In this document: positions 49,858 through 59,030 of the stretch, one piece after another
Layout of the letters: every line of letters begins with the position of its first letter
Numbering within the stretch: the stretch's first letter is position 1
Program-made: the position numbers and the translations under genes
Notes under the pieces: generated by a model
What the model was told of the DNA's origin: nothing
The model's database searches: none
The model's input: only the letters and a program-made list of their open reading frames with translations
Assembly: GCA_016212795.1 (NCBI GenBank)
Contig: JACRDT010000007.1
Span: 62,001 to 126,000, forward strand
Length of the DNA: 64,000 bases
Origin: Elusimicrobiota bacterium
Lineage (GTDB): Bacteria; Elusimicrobiota; Elusimicrobia; UBA1565; UBA9628
Direction: 5' to 3'

Positions 49858-51309
49858 CAGCGCCGAGAGGGAGCCGCGCTCCTCCTCGTTCAAGAACCCC
49901 GTGAGCCACAGCCCGGCGGGGAGCGCGGCCAGGAGCGCCGACTTCGCCGCGAGGCCGGACCAGCCCCCCCGCAGGTCCACCCTCAGCAGGACCGCGACCC
50001 CGGCCAGGCCCGCGGCCAGGAGCGCGACGTGGAGGAGGCGGCCGTACTCGTAGTCGACCGGGTAGGCGCGCCGGTTGAGGTACAGCAGCGAGGCGCACAT
50101 GGTCCCGTAGGCGACGACGACGGCCGCTGCCGCGCCCATCATGCCCCACGGCGGGATCAGCAGCCGGTTGGCCAGGATGTTGGCCAGGGCGCCTGCCACC
50201 GTCGCGTAGGCGATGTAGTCCGTGCGCTTGGCCAGCGTCAGGGGCGCGTTGAGGTTGTAGTAGATCCCGTTGAGGAGGTAGCCCAGCATGACCACCGGCG
50301 CCACCTTGAGCCCGATCCAGTAGTCGGGATGGATGAGGGGCCTGCCGTGCAGCACCGGGAGGGCCACGATGTCGCGCAGGAAGAGGGACACCCCCAGCCC
50401 GACGGCCGAGGTGAAGACCGCGAAATAGGTCAGCGTCCTGGCGAGGAGGTCCTTGAGCCTGGGGTCGTGCTGTCTCTCGACGTAGAAAGGCCGCCAGGCC
50501 ATCTCGAACATGTTGATGGCCATCATCATGAAGATGGCGAGCTTGTGGTTGGCTTGGTAGAGCCCGACGGCGGCGTCTCCCGCGAACGCCTTGAGCATGG
50601 GGCGGTCGGCGACCTGGATGGTCATGGCCGCCAGCCCCGCGGGGATGAGGGGCAGGCCGAACGCGACGAGTTGGCGGTGCAGGCGGCGGTCGAACGCGGC
50701 CTTGAGCTTGGACGCGATGGCGGGGGCGAGCATCAGGGCCGTCGCGGCCGACGCGGCCAGCGTCGCCGCGAAGACCCCGTCGATGCCCATGCCCAGGCGC
50801 GCCACGAACACGACGTTGAGGGCGAGGTTGACCGCGATGTTGGCCACCTTGATGCCCACGAAGGTGAAGGCCCTGTGGGACAGCCTGAGCTCGGCGAACG
50901 GCACCAGCGTCACCGCGTCGAGGGCCAGGATCCAGGCGGCCCAGCGCACGGAGCGCTCCCAACCCGCCAGGCCGATGGCTCCCGAGAGGGGGCCGGCCGT
51001 CGCGTGGATGAGCGCGGAGAAGGCCAGCGAGGTCGCCGCGATGGACCAGAAGGGCGTGGAGAAGTCGCGGGTCTCCTCGGCGCCCTTCCCGGGGATCCCG
51101 AAGCGGATGAAGGCCAGGTCCATGCCGTGGGCATAGAGGACGTTCAGGAAGGCGATGTAGGCGAAGAGCGTGGCCACGATCCCGTAGTCCGCCGTCGTGA
51201 GGCAATGGGTGTAGAGGGGCAGGAGCAGGATGTTGAGAAGCCTTCCCGCGACGGTGGACAGCCCGTAGACCGCCGTCTCCTTGAAGAGGCCCTTGAGGTC
51301 CTTAAGCAC
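49816..51309 (-). CDS. Polysaccharide (O-antigen/Wzx-type) flippase
   Basis: A 497-residue MOP-superfamily membrane protein with about 12-14 helices. It opens with KGLFKETAVYGLSTVAGRLL, the usual amphipathic entry of Wzx/PST flippases. Further typical helices include TADYGIVATLFAYIAFLNVL and LLIPPWGMMGAAAAVVVAYG. It would flip undecaprenyl-linked glycans to the periplasm. No glycosyltransferases are adjacent. The C-terminal 13 residues come from hairpin repeat copy F. The start overlaps the epimerase stop by 8 nt. Confidence 0.9.
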   Translation of the reverse strand: MLKDLKGLFKETAVYGLSTVAGRLLNILLLPLYTHCLTTADYGIVATLFAYIAFLNVLYAHGMDLAFIRFGIPGKGAEETRDFSTPFWSIAATSLAFSALIHATAGPLSGAIGLAGWERSVRWAAWILALDAVTLVPFAELRLSHRAFTFVGIKVANIAVNLALNVVFVARLGMGIDGVFAATLAASAATALMLAPAIASKLKAAFDRRLHRQLVAFGLPLIPAGLAAMTIQVADRPMLKAFAGDAAVGLYQANHKLAIFMMMAINMFEMAWRPFYVERQHDPRLKDLLARTLTYFAVFTSAVGLGVSLFLRDIVALPVLHGRPLIHPDYWIGLKVAPVVMLGYLLNGIYYNLNAPLTLAKRTDYIAYATVAGALANILANRLLIPPWGMMGAAAAVVVAYGTMCASLLYLNRRAYPVDYEYGRLLHVALLAAGLAGVAVLLRVDLRGGWSGLAAKSALLAALPAGLWLTGFLNEEERGSLSALMKRHMPPRGGGSD

Positions 51310-52378
51310 GGCTATTCACCCCCCGATCGCGCGCTCCAAGGCTCAAGATCGGGCCGTTCCTCCTCCAGTTCGTCGGCGGGCGGGCGTCCCGGTGGAGGTA
51401 GTCGCTGTCGAGGTCGGCCCAGCGGAAGAAGCCCGTGCCGAGGGCGAAGTGGACGCTGGCCGTGAGCCCCCGGCCCGTCTCGGCCATGCACCCGACCATG
51501 AGCCCCAGGCCCGCGGCCCTGGCGACGGCCGCGATCTTGAGGCCGCGCAGGACGCCGGACTTGGCGAGCTTGATGTTGATGGCGGAGGCCGCGCCGGCGT
51601 CGGCGAGGCGCACCGCGTCCTCCGGCGTCATGGCCATCTCGTCGGCCGCGACCGGGACGGGCGAGGCGGCCGTGAGCCGCCGCATGCCGGCGTAGTCGTG
51701 CTTGGGCAGGGGCTGCTCGAGGAGCTCGACGACGGCGCCCTCCCGGCGGCAGGCCTCGACGAGCCGGAGGGCGCCCCGGAGCGTCATGCCCTGGTTGCCG
51801 TCGAGGATGAGCGAGCCCTTCCGCCCGGGGAGCCCCGAGAGGGCGGCGCGCACGCGCGAGAGGTTCTCGGCGAGGTCCCCCCCGACCTTGACCTTGAGCT
51901 TCCGGAAGCCGTCCGCGGCGGCCTCCCGGGTGGCTGCGGCCGTGGAGGCCGGGTCCGAGGCCGAGAGGGTGATGTCGGTCTCGATGCTCCGAAGCGCTCC
52001 CCCGAGCCAGTCCGCCAGCGTCAGGCCCCGGCTGGCCAGCAGGGCCTCCAGGAGCGCCGCTTCGAAGGCCGAGACGGCGGGCGGGGATCCCCCCTCCCGC
52101 GCCCAGGCGACGTCGACCATCGCGGCCGCGCCCGCGGCGTCCTTGCCCAGGCAGGAGCGTCCCAGCCGGCGCAGGGCCGCGGCCAGGCCTGCCGGCCTCA
52201 GGTGCGCCAGCGCCAACGAGGAGGACGCCTCGCCGTAGCCCGCGCTGCCGTCCTTGAGCGTGACCGAGAAGGCGACGTTGCAGCTCTCCTCCTTGCGGCC
52301 CAGGGAGGTCACGAAAGGCCGCTTGAGGGGCGTCGTGAAGGTCTCCACGACGAAGCTCGAGATGATGGTGGAGGACAT
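51302..52378 (-). CDS. Dipeptide (L-Ala-D/L-Glu) epimerase, enolase superfamily
   Basis: A 358-residue enolase-superfamily enzyme. The catalytic KxK is in GFRKLKVKVGG. Metal ligands are seen in LILDGNQG, VELLEQPLPKHD and PVAADEMA, and the second catalytic Lys lies in INIKLAKSGV. This set is typical of Ala-Glu epimerases that recycle murein peptides; other dipeptide specificities are possible. The ATG at 52378 is divergent from the HEAT-protein gene, and the two promoters share a 42-bp gap. Confidence 0.92.
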   Translation of the reverse strand: MSSTIISSFVVETFTTPLKRPFVTSLGRKEESCNVAFSVTLKDGSAGYGEASSSLALAHLRPAGLAAALRRLGRSCLGKDAAGAAAMVDVAWAREGGSPPAVSAFEAALLEALLASRGLTLADWLGGALRSIETDITLSASDPASTAAATREAAADGFRKLKVKVGGDLAENLSRVRAALSGLPGRKGSLILDGNQGMTLRGALRLVEACRREGAVVELLEQPLPKHDYAGMRRLTAASPVPVAADEMAMTPEDAVRLADAGAASAINIKLAKSGVLRGLKIAAVARAAGLGLMVGCMAETGRGLTASVHFALGTGFFRWADLDSDYLHRDARPPTNWRRNGPILSLGARDRGVNSRA

Positions 52379-52408
52379 GGGACGCAATGACAATATACCA
52401 AATTGTGT

Positions 52409-52414
52409 TATAAT
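52409..52414 (+). promoter_or_regulatory. -10 element of a predicted leaderless promoter
   Basis: TATAAT followed by 6 nt (GCCCGC) and then the ATG at 52421. Confidence 0.65.
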
Positions 52415-52420
52415 GCCCGC

Positions 52421-53488
52421 ATGAACATGGCGTTTTGCGCGCTGCTCCTCGGCGCGCCGCTGCTCGCCCGCCCCGCGGCGGCCTCCTCCTTGAGCTCGAC
52501 GAGCTTGAGGGGGTTCGACGTCTACGGGTCGACGGTCGTCACGGAAGAGTCGCTCGGCGGCAGTTTCGACGGCATGCTGCACGACTATATCACGCTGCGC
52601 AACGACGGCCGCAAGCTCTACCTCGCCCGCGCGGAGTCCCTGAAGGCGCATGTCGAGAGCGAGTTGCGCTCCATGGCGGACCTGGCCTACGCGGACATGT
52701 ACTACGGGGACTATTTCACCACCTCGGGCCGGGCCGCCTACATCACCTTCGACCTGGTGGACATGAAGGACGCCAAGGCCCGCATGCCGTTCAGGCCCGC
52801 GCCGGTTGGTTCGGTGGCCGACCCCGGGGGCCTGCTCGCCGCGTGGCAGGAATACTCCGACCTCGGCATGTCCTTGCGGCTCAAGGGGATACTCCCGGCC
52901 GACCGGCCGTCCTGCCCCGCGTTCTATTGCACGTGGGGCTCCGCCACGCCGGAGCTGGCGGCGCTGGAGTCCCGGTTCGTCGAGGGGGTGGAACCCAACA
53001 AGAAGCGCCTCCTGGAGGTCCTTCAGAAGGATGCCGACCCCTCGAAGCGCGGCCGCGCCCTGTTCCTCCTGTCCTACCTGAAGGACGACAAGGAGGTCGT
53101 GGAGACCTGCCTGCGCAGCCTCGAGGACCCGAGCGTGGAAGTGCGCGGCGCCACCCTCCAGGTCCTGTCGGACATCGCGGTCTACCGCAAGGATATCCTG
53201 ATCGGCTTCAACAAGGTCATCGCCGCGCTCAACGACCCTTCGACCCAGGTCCGCGGCAAGGCCCTGGGCTTGCTCATCGGCATGGTGGACAACCCGGTCT
53301 ATCAGGAAAGGCTCAAGAGGGCGCCTCCACCCATCCTTTTGGACCTGCTCAAGCTCCAGCAGCCCCTCTGCCACGACGCCGCCTACACCCTCCTCATCAT
53401 CCTGTCCAAGGAGAGCTTCGACCGGCGGGACTACGCCTCGTGGGAGAGGTGGCTGGCGAACCCCAACCCCCGCAAGAAGAGGTGGTAG
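52421..53488 (+). CDS. Exported HEAT-repeat-like protein
   Basis: A 355-residue protein. The signal peptide is MNMAFCALLLGAPLLARPAA, with a likely cut near AAASS. The first 170 mature residues are unfamiliar and contain a Cys pair (PSCPAFYCTW). The C-terminal half is a HEAT/armadillo-like solenoid of paired helices: RGRALFLLSYLKDDKEVVET, SVEVRGATLQVLSDIAVY, STQVRGKALGLLIGMV. Such solenoids bind proteins. A small membrane protein gene follows 9 nt later. Confidence 0.75.
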   Translation: MNMAFCALLLGAPLLARPAAASSLSSTSLRGFDVYGSTVVTEESLGGSFDGMLHDYITLRNDGRKLYLARAESLKAHVESELRSMADLAYADMYYGDYFTTSGRAAYITFDLVDMKDAKARMPFRPAPVGSVADPGGLLAAWQEYSDLGMSLRLKGILPADRPSCPAFYCTWGSATPELAALESRFVEGVEPNKKRLLEVLQKDADPSKRGRALFLLSYLKDDKEVVETCLRSLEDPSVEVRGATLQVLSDIAVYRKDILIGFNKVIAALNDPSTQVRGKALGLLIGMVDNPVYQERLKRAPPPILLDLLKLQQPLCHDAAYTLLIILSKESFDRRDYASWERWLANPNPRKKRW

Positions 53489-53497
53489 CCTTCCGCC

Positions 53498-53719
53498 ATG
53501 GCGGACTTCGCCGTCGATCTGCGCAACCTGCCCGCTCCTAGGGAGACCGTCAGGCCCGAGTTCAAGCTCACGCCGGCACTCCTGTTGAAGGTCGCCGGCT
53601 GCCTGGCCGTGCTGACGGTGGGGCTCTACTACCTCTGGTCGGGGAAGGAGAACCAGAGCCTCTCGAGGATGCTCGTCGGGGCGGTCCTGGTGCTGGGCGC
53701 CTTCCTGCTCTTCCTCTGA
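53498..53719 (+). CDS. Small two-helix membrane protein
   Basis: A 73-residue protein with a soluble N-terminus and two hydrophobic helices (ALLLKVAGCLAVLTVGLYYL; MLVGAVLVLGAFLLFL) joined by a short polar loop. No family is recognised. It is probably co-transcribed with the HEAT protein. Confidence 0.65.
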   Translation: MADFAVDLRNLPAPRETVRPEFKLTPALLLKVAGCLAVLTVGLYYLWSGKENQSLSRMLVGAVLVLGAFLLFL

Positions 53720-53736
53720 GTCGCGAGCGGGCCGGG

Positions 53737-54918
53737 TTACTGGCCCGGGTTGAGCATCCCCCGGCGCTTGTCGATCTCGCCGCGCATCTCGCCCTCGAGG
53801 TCCTCCATCGCCGCGATCTCCTTGGCGATCATGTCGTCGATGGAGAAGGCCTTCTTGGGGGTGAGGATCTGGCCCTTCATCTCCTCGGCGAGGGTCTTCC
53901 TCTTGGCCTTGGGGATCTCCTTGACCACCTTCTCCACGACGGCGGCGGCGGGAGGGGCCGGGGAGGGGTTGGACTCGTCGACACGGCCTTTCGGAGGCGC
54001 CGGGCTGGGGTTGGATTCGCCGACGCGGGCCTTCGGCGGGGCCGGGGAGGGGTTGGACTCGCTGACGCGGGCCTTCGGCGGGGCCGGGCTGGGGTTCGAC
54101 TCTTCGACCTGGGCCGGCGATGGGGCCGGGGCCGGCGACGGGGCCAATTCCGCGTACTCGGCGCGTACGCCCGCGGAGGCGAGCCACTTCTTGACCACGC
54201 TGGACTTGACCGAGAAATTGACGGCCGTGATGGTGAGCCCGTCCGGGGCTTTGCGCGCCATCGAGGTGTTCACCCCGATCATGGCGCCCTTGCGGCTGAT
54301 GAGCGGGCCGCCCGAGTTGCCGCGGTTGATGCTCGCGTCCGTCTGGAAGGCGTTCTTGCCCGCCACGCCGCCGAGGTCCGCGATCACGGTGCTCACGACC
54401 CCGCTGGTCAGGGTCCACAGCCCGCCCTGCTCGGGATGGCCGATGGCGATGACGGAGTCCCCGGGCTCGACCGCGTCGGCGTCGCCCAGCGGCATGACGG
54501 TGAGGGACCCCGGCCTCTCTTTGAGCTGCAGCACGGCCAGGTCGAGCTTGGCGTCGTAGGCCGCCACCTCGGCCTCGACCGGGTCGGCCAGGTCGACCTT
54601 GGGGTCGCCGGTGATCTTGCGGGGCTTGAAGTACACGCGCACCGTCGGGTAGGGGCGTTGGGTGGACTTGCGGATGACCACGTGGGCGTTCGTGATGATC
54701 TTCCCGGAGTCGTCGAGGACCGAGCCGGTGCCCAGCTCCCCGTTGCCGTCCTCGGCGAAGCACATGACGAGCACGACGGCGGGGGCGTAGTGCTGGTAGA
54801 TCTGCTTGGGAGAGAGGTCCCCCCCCGAGGGCTCGGCGGCCAGCGTCGGCAGGCCCGGGGAGCCGGCCCCGATGGCGGCGATGGCGGCGACGACGGCGGT
54901 CGTGCGGAAGATGCGCAT
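53737..54918 (-). CDS. Trypsin-like (S1C/Deg-type) serine protease with proline-rich tether
   Basis: A 393-residue exported protease. The signal peptide (FRTTAVVAAIAAIGAGSPG) precedes a trypsin fold with the catalytic triad visible as His in IITNAHVVI, Asp in AKLDLAVLQL and Ser in INRGNSGGPLI. There is no PDZ domain. Instead, four 14-residue Pro-rich repeats (VSESNPSPAPPKAR type) lead to a charged helical C-terminus (IDDMIAKEIAAMEDLEGEMR). The Pro-rich tract is likely to be an extended spacer in the periplasm. A minus-strand TAGACT and an AAGGGGG site precede the ATG. Confidence 0.92.
   Translation of the reverse strand: MRIFRTTAVVAAIAAIGAGSPGLPTLAAEPSGGDLSPKQIYQHYAPAVVLVMCFAEDGNGELGTGSVLDDSGKIITNAHVVIRKSTQRPYPTVRVYFKPRKITGDPKVDLADPVEAEVAAYDAKLDLAVLQLKERPGSLTVMPLGDADAVEPGDSVIAIGHPEQGGLWTLTSGVVSTVIADLGGVAGKNAFQTDASINRGNSGGPLISRKGAMIGVNTSMARKAPDGLTITAVNFSVKSSVVKKWLASAGVRAEYAELAPSPAPAPSPAQVEESNPSPAPPKARVSESNPSPAPPKARVGESNPSPAPPKGRVDESNPSPAPPAAAVVEKVVKEIPKAKRKTLAEEMKGQILTPKKAFSIDDMIAKEIAAMEDLEGEMRGEIDKRRGMLNPGQ
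53945..54113 (-). repeat. Coding tandem repeat, four 42-nt units
   Basis: Encodes the units V-x-ESNPSPAPPK-x-R, with small variations at the x positions. The repeated DNA is highly similar between units, consistent with length change by slippage or recombination. Confidence 0.85.
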
Positions 54919-55026
54919 GGCGTACCCCCTTGCTGCTGATTCCTGCAGGATCGAGTCTACCAAATATGTTCGACACCAATCTAACGGCCGGGGTTCCCTA
55001 TGGTATGATACAGGCCGGTCGCGGCC

Positions 55027-56796
55027 ATGGAACCATACCTGGAGGACGAGGAAGGGGCGGGACGCATCCACTATCGCAAGACCTTCCGGCGGCTGGCCGC
55101 CCTGCTGGCGCCCCGCTGGAGGCCGGTGGCCGTGGCGTTCCTGTTCCTGGTCGTGGCGAGCCTGGCGAGCCTGGCCGGGCCCGTGGTCCTGCGCCACGCC
55201 ATCGACGTCGACCTGGCGTCCAAGAGCGTCCGGGGGCTCCTGACGACCCTGGCCGTGTTCTTCCTGGTCAACTCCGCCTCGGTCGTGTTCACCTACTTCC
55301 TCAGGGTCAGGCTTGAGACCCTGGGACAGGACATCCTGCTGGAGCTCAAGAAGAGCCTCTTCGCCCACCTGCTGTCGCTGGGCCTCGACTATTTCGACCG
55401 GACGCCGGTCGGACGCATCACCGCGAGGGTCGAGTCCGACACGGGGGCGCTCAGGGGGCTGTTCGCGGAGACGGCGGTCCTCATCTTCCGGGACGTGGGC
55501 ATGTTCTTCGGCATGTTCGCCGTGATGGCCAGCGTCCACCCGGGCCTGACCCTGGTCATGGCGAGCCTGCTGCCGCCGGTGGCGGTCGCCAGCGTCCTGT
55601 TCGTGCGCAAGAGCGCCGCGCCGTTCCTGGCGGTGCGCAAGCTGACCGCGGAGCTGAGCGGCTACCTCACCGAGCGCCTCCAGGGCATGGCCGTCGTGCA
55701 GGCCTTCAACCGTCAGGAGGACTCCTGCGGGCGGCTCGCCGGGCTCAGCCGGCGCAAATTCGAGGCGGAGTTCCGCGCCGAGTCCCTGGCAGTCTACTTC
55801 TTCGTGTCGGTGCTGACCCTGGAGCCGGTGGCGATCTCGCTCGTCCTGGGGCTCGGCGGGAAGTGGGCGCTGCAGGGGAGCGTGACCGTCGGGACGCTCG
55901 TGATGTTCATCCTCTACGTGGACCAGCTCTTCGCGCCCATCTTCCACCTCACCGAGCACCTCGGCACCATCCAGCGCTCGTTCGCCGCCGGGCAGCGGAT
56001 CTTCGACCTCCTCGACACGGCCTGCACCGTGACGGACCCGCCGGCCCCGCGCTACCTCAGCCGCGTGGAGCACGGGGTGGAGTTCCGGGGCGTGAGCCTG
56101 CGCTACGCCCCGGACGCCCCTTGGGCCCTGCGCGAGGTCTCCTTCGCGGTGCCCAAGGGGTCCCGGGCCGCGCTGGTGGGCGAGACGGGCGGGGGCAAGA
56201 CCTCCATCGTGAGCCTCCTGTTCAAGTTCTACCTCCCCCAGGAGGGCGACATCCTGATCGACGGGGTCAGCGTCTCGCAGATGACCCAGGCGAACGTGCG
56301 CCGGCTCATGGGCTTGGTGCAGCAGGACATCTACCTTTTCCCCGGGACGGTCATGGACAACCTCAAGCTCATGGACCGGAGCGTCCCCGATGATCGAGTG
56401 CGCGACGCCATCCGGGCCCTGGGCCTGGAGGCCATCTGCCGCAGGATCGACCTGGACCGGACGGTCATCGAGCGGGGCGCCAACCTGTCGGTGGGCGAGA
56501 AGCAGGTCCTCTCCCTGGTGCGGGCCATGGTGCTCGACCCGGCGATCCTCGTGCTCGACGAGGCCACCTCCTCGGTGGACCCCCACACGGAGCGGACGAT
56601 CCAGGCCGCGATGGAGCGGCTGCTGGAGGACCGCACCTCGGTCGTCATCGCGCACCGGCTCTCGACGGTGAGGCACGCCGACCGCATCCTCGTGGTGCGC
56701 CAGGGCCGCGTGGCCGAGTCGGGGTCCCACGCCGAGCTCCTGCGCAAGGGCGGGGCGTACTCCAAACTCTACAAGCTCCAGTTCTCGGGCTCATGA
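55027..56796 (+). CDS. ABC exporter half-transporter, first subunit
   Basis: A 589-residue protein with an N-terminal six-helix exporter domain (about 30-310) and a C-terminal nucleotide-binding domain. Walker A is VGETGGGKTSIV, the signature reads LSVGEKQVLSLVRAM (a shift from LSGGQ), and Walker B is ILVLDEATSSVD with an intact catalytic Glu. The switch His is in VIAHRLST. It overlaps the second subunit by 4 nt. Together they form a heterodimeric exporter, probably for a lipid, peptide or drug. The -10-like TATGAT lies 17 nt upstream of the ATG. Confidence 0.93.
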   Translation: MEPYLEDEEGAGRIHYRKTFRRLAALLAPRWRPVAVAFLFLVVASLASLAGPVVLRHAIDVDLASKSVRGLLTTLAVFFLVNSASVVFTYFLRVRLETLGQDILLELKKSLFAHLLSLGLDYFDRTPVGRITARVESDTGALRGLFAETAVLIFRDVGMFFGMFAVMASVHPGLTLVMASLLPPVAVASVLFVRKSAAPFLAVRKLTAELSGYLTERLQGMAVVQAFNRQEDSCGRLAGLSRRKFEAEFRAESLAVYFFVSVLTLEPVAISLVLGLGGKWALQGSVTVGTLVMFILYVDQLFAPIFHLTEHLGTIQRSFAAGQRIFDLLDTACTVTDPPAPRYLSRVEHGVEFRGVSLRYAPDAPWALREVSFAVPKGSRAALVGETGGGKTSIVSLLFKFYLPQEGDILIDGVSVSQMTQANVRRLMGLVQQDIYLFPGTVMDNLKLMDRSVPDDRVRDAIRALGLEAICRRIDLDRTVIERGANLSVGEKQVLSLVRAMVLDPAILVLDEATSSVDPHTERTIQAAMERLLEDRTSVVIAHRLSTVRHADRILVVRQGRVAESGSHAELLRKGGAYSKLYKLQFSGS

Positions 56797-58544
56797 TCAA
56801 GGCCATCCGCTTCGTCTACCCCAACTGGACGCGCCACAAGGCGCGCATGGCGCTCATCGTGACGCTGGGCGTGCTGGCCGCCGCGGCCCAGGTCGTGATG
56901 CCCCTGGTCATGCGCCATCTCATCGACGGGCTCAAGGAGGGGTTCACCTACGAGGCGATCATGGTCGACGCCGGCATCATCCTGGCGGCGGGGATCGCCC
57001 TGGCGGTCATCAACTTCTTCGCCATCCGCAACCGGGCCTGGATGAACATGAGGCTCGAGTGGGAGATCCGCCAGAGCGTCTTCGAGCACGTCGCCCGCCT
57101 CGACCGGGGCTTCTTCCACCGCTACCCGACCGGCGACATCGTCACCCGCCTGGTCGACGACGTCCAGGAGAAGCTGTCGTGGTTCGCCTGCTCGGGGGTC
57201 TTCCGCGCCATCCAGTCGACGGTCACCTTCGCGGCGTCGCTGGCCGCGATGGTCTGGCTCAGGCCCGGCCTCGTCGTCTGGGCCGTGGCTCCCCTGCCGC
57301 TCCTGCTCCTCTTCCACGTCAAGGTCCGCAGGATCATCAGCGACAGGTTCGCCGAGGTCCAGAAGGCCATCTCGGCCATCTTCGCCTTCCTGGAGGCCTG
57401 CTTCTCCGGCGTCAGGGTGGTGAAGGCCAACAGGAAGGAGGCCTCCCAGGAGGACATGTTCCGGGAGAAGGCCCTCGCGCAGCGCGACGCCGAGGTCTCG
57501 GCCGCCCGGGCGCACGCGGCCTTCGGGGCGTTCTTCCACAACGGGGGCGTGCTGGGCATGATCCTGGTCTTCCTGTTCGGCGGCCTGCAGGTCATGGAGG
57601 GCCGCATCACCGTCGGGGACCTCGTCGCCTTCCAGTTCTTCTCGACCATGCTGGTCTGGCCCGTGTTCGACATGGGGAACTTCGTCGTGGCCGGCCGGCG
57701 CGCCGCCGTGTGCGTCGGCAGGCTCCAGGAGATGCTCGACGCCCGCACGACCGTGATGGACCCCGCCGTCCCGGCGCCGGACCCGCCCGGGCCGGCGGCC
57801 CTGGAGTTCTCGGGGGCCGGGTACCGTCCGGGGGCGGACGTCCCGGCGCTCCTCAAGGATATCTCGTTTGCCGCCCGCGCCGGCCAGCGCGTCGCGGTCG
57901 TCGGGCGGCTGGGCTCGGGCAAGTCCCTGCTCATGGCGCTCATCCCGCGGCTCGTCGACGTCACCGCCGGCGCCCTCCTGGTCGGCGAGACCGACATCCG
58001 GGAGCTGGGCGTCGCCGGGTGGCGCTCGTCCATCGGCTACGCGCCCCAGGAGCCCGTCATCTTCTCGACCACCCTGCGCGAGAACGTCACCCTTGGCCGG
58101 GAGGGCGTCGGGGACCCCGAGATCGCCCGGGCCTGCGAGGCGGCGCAGCTGGCCGGCGAGATCGAGAGCCTCCCCAAGGGCCTCGACACCGTCGTGGGGC
58201 CGCGCGGCCTGACGCTCTCGGGCGGCCAGAAAGCCCGGGTGGCCTTGGCCAGGGCCGTCGTGACGCGGCCGAGGATCCTGCTCCTCGACGACTGCACCTC
58301 GGCCATGGACGCGGACACCGAGGACCGGCTCTGGGAGGCGCTCAAGGCGTTCCTGCCGGGGTCGCTCCAGGTCGTCATCACCCACCGGCCCAAGACGATC
58401 GCGTCCTCGGACCTGATCCTCGTCGTCGACAACGGCGCCGTCGTCGAGCGGGGGACCCACGCCGAGCTCATGAGGTCGGGCGGCCTCTACAAGGAGATCT
58501 ACCAGCGGGTCCGGCTGGCCAGCGAGCTGGAGGAGGGGACATGA
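56793..58544 (+). CDS. ABC exporter half-transporter, second subunit with degenerate ATP site
   Basis: A 583-residue protein with the same domain order. Walker A is VGRLGSGKSLLM, the signature LSGGQKARVALARAV is canonical, but Walker B reads ILLLDDCTSAMD, with Asp in place of the catalytic Glu. In heterodimeric exporters one of the two ATP sites is degenerate in this way, and the partner here carries the Glu. It is translationally coupled to the partner and to the small gene that follows. Confidence 0.93.
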   Translation: MIKAIRFVYPNWTRHKARMALIVTLGVLAAAAQVVMPLVMRHLIDGLKEGFTYEAIMVDAGIILAAGIALAVINFFAIRNRAWMNMRLEWEIRQSVFEHVARLDRGFFHRYPTGDIVTRLVDDVQEKLSWFACSGVFRAIQSTVTFAASLAAMVWLRPGLVVWAVAPLPLLLLFHVKVRRIISDRFAEVQKAISAIFAFLEACFSGVRVVKANRKEASQEDMFREKALAQRDAEVSAARAHAAFGAFFHNGGVLGMILVFLFGGLQVMEGRITVGDLVAFQFFSTMLVWPVFDMGNFVVAGRRAAVCVGRLQEMLDARTTVMDPAVPAPDPPGPAALEFSGAGYRPGADVPALLKDISFAARAGQRVAVVGRLGSGKSLLMALIPRLVDVTAGALLVGETDIRELGVAGWRSSIGYAPQEPVIFSTTLRENVTLGREGVGDPEIARACEAAQLAGEIESLPKGLDTVVGPRGLTLSGGQKARVALARAVVTRPRILLLDDCTSAMDADTEDRLWEALKAFLPGSLQVVITHRPKTIASSDLILVVDNGAVVERGTHAELMRSGGLYKEIYQRVRLASELEEGT

Positions 58545-59023
58545 GCCACACGGTCCGCCTCGACGTCGTCGGCGGGCTGCCGGCCTGGCGGGTGCGCGTC
58601 GTCCAGCCGCGGCGCTTCCGCATGGTGCCCTACACCCTGGAGCCGAGGCTCTTCAAGCTCCCGGAAGGGGCGCTCTTCGCGGTCCTGCTCCAGCTCTTCG
58701 ACGAGCCCACGCAGCCCTACTTCATCCACCGGGTCCTCGACCTCTCCGACCAGGAGGTGGTCCGGCACGTGTCATCGGCCGGGGAGAGAGGCCGCCTGGT
58801 CATCGCGTTCGACACCGTGGGCCAGGAGGCTGGCTACGACCGGACCCTCTCGTTCGACGGCGGGCTCTGGTGCCGCCTGCTCAAGGGAGGCCAGGCCCAC
58901 AATTCGAGGGTCCAGGTCCGCGGGCGCGCGGCGCTCGACGCCTTCCTCGGGGTCTTCCTGCGGGTGAGCAAGGAGCGCGGGGTCCAGGCGGGCTGGGACG
59001 AGGTCGAGCGCTTCTTACTATAA
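58541..59023 (+). CDS. Unknown protein encoded in the ABC exporter operon
   Basis: A 160-residue soluble protein (MSHTVRLDVVGGLPAWRVRV) with an alternating alpha/beta pattern and no recognised domain or signal peptide. It overlaps the exporter gene by ATGA, so its product is probably made in proportion to the exporter and may be a cytoplasmic accessory protein. Its last codons contain the -10 element of the next gene. Confidence 0.65.
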   Translation: MSHTVRLDVVGGLPAWRVRVVQPRRFRMVPYTLEPRLFKLPEGALFAVLLQLFDEPTQPYFIHRVLDLSDQEVVRHVSSAGERGRLVIAFDTVGQEAGYDRTLSFDGGLWCRLLKGGQAHNSRVQVRGRAALDAFLGVFLRVSKERGVQAGWDEVERFLL

Positions 59024-59024
59024 T
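59019..59024 (+). promoter_or_regulatory. -10 element of a predicted leaderless promoter
   Basis: TATAAT, then 6 nt (ACACGG), then the ATG at 59031. It overlaps the stop of the preceding gene, so the downstream gene has its own start site inside the operon. Confidence 0.65.
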
Positions 59025-59030
59025 ACACGG

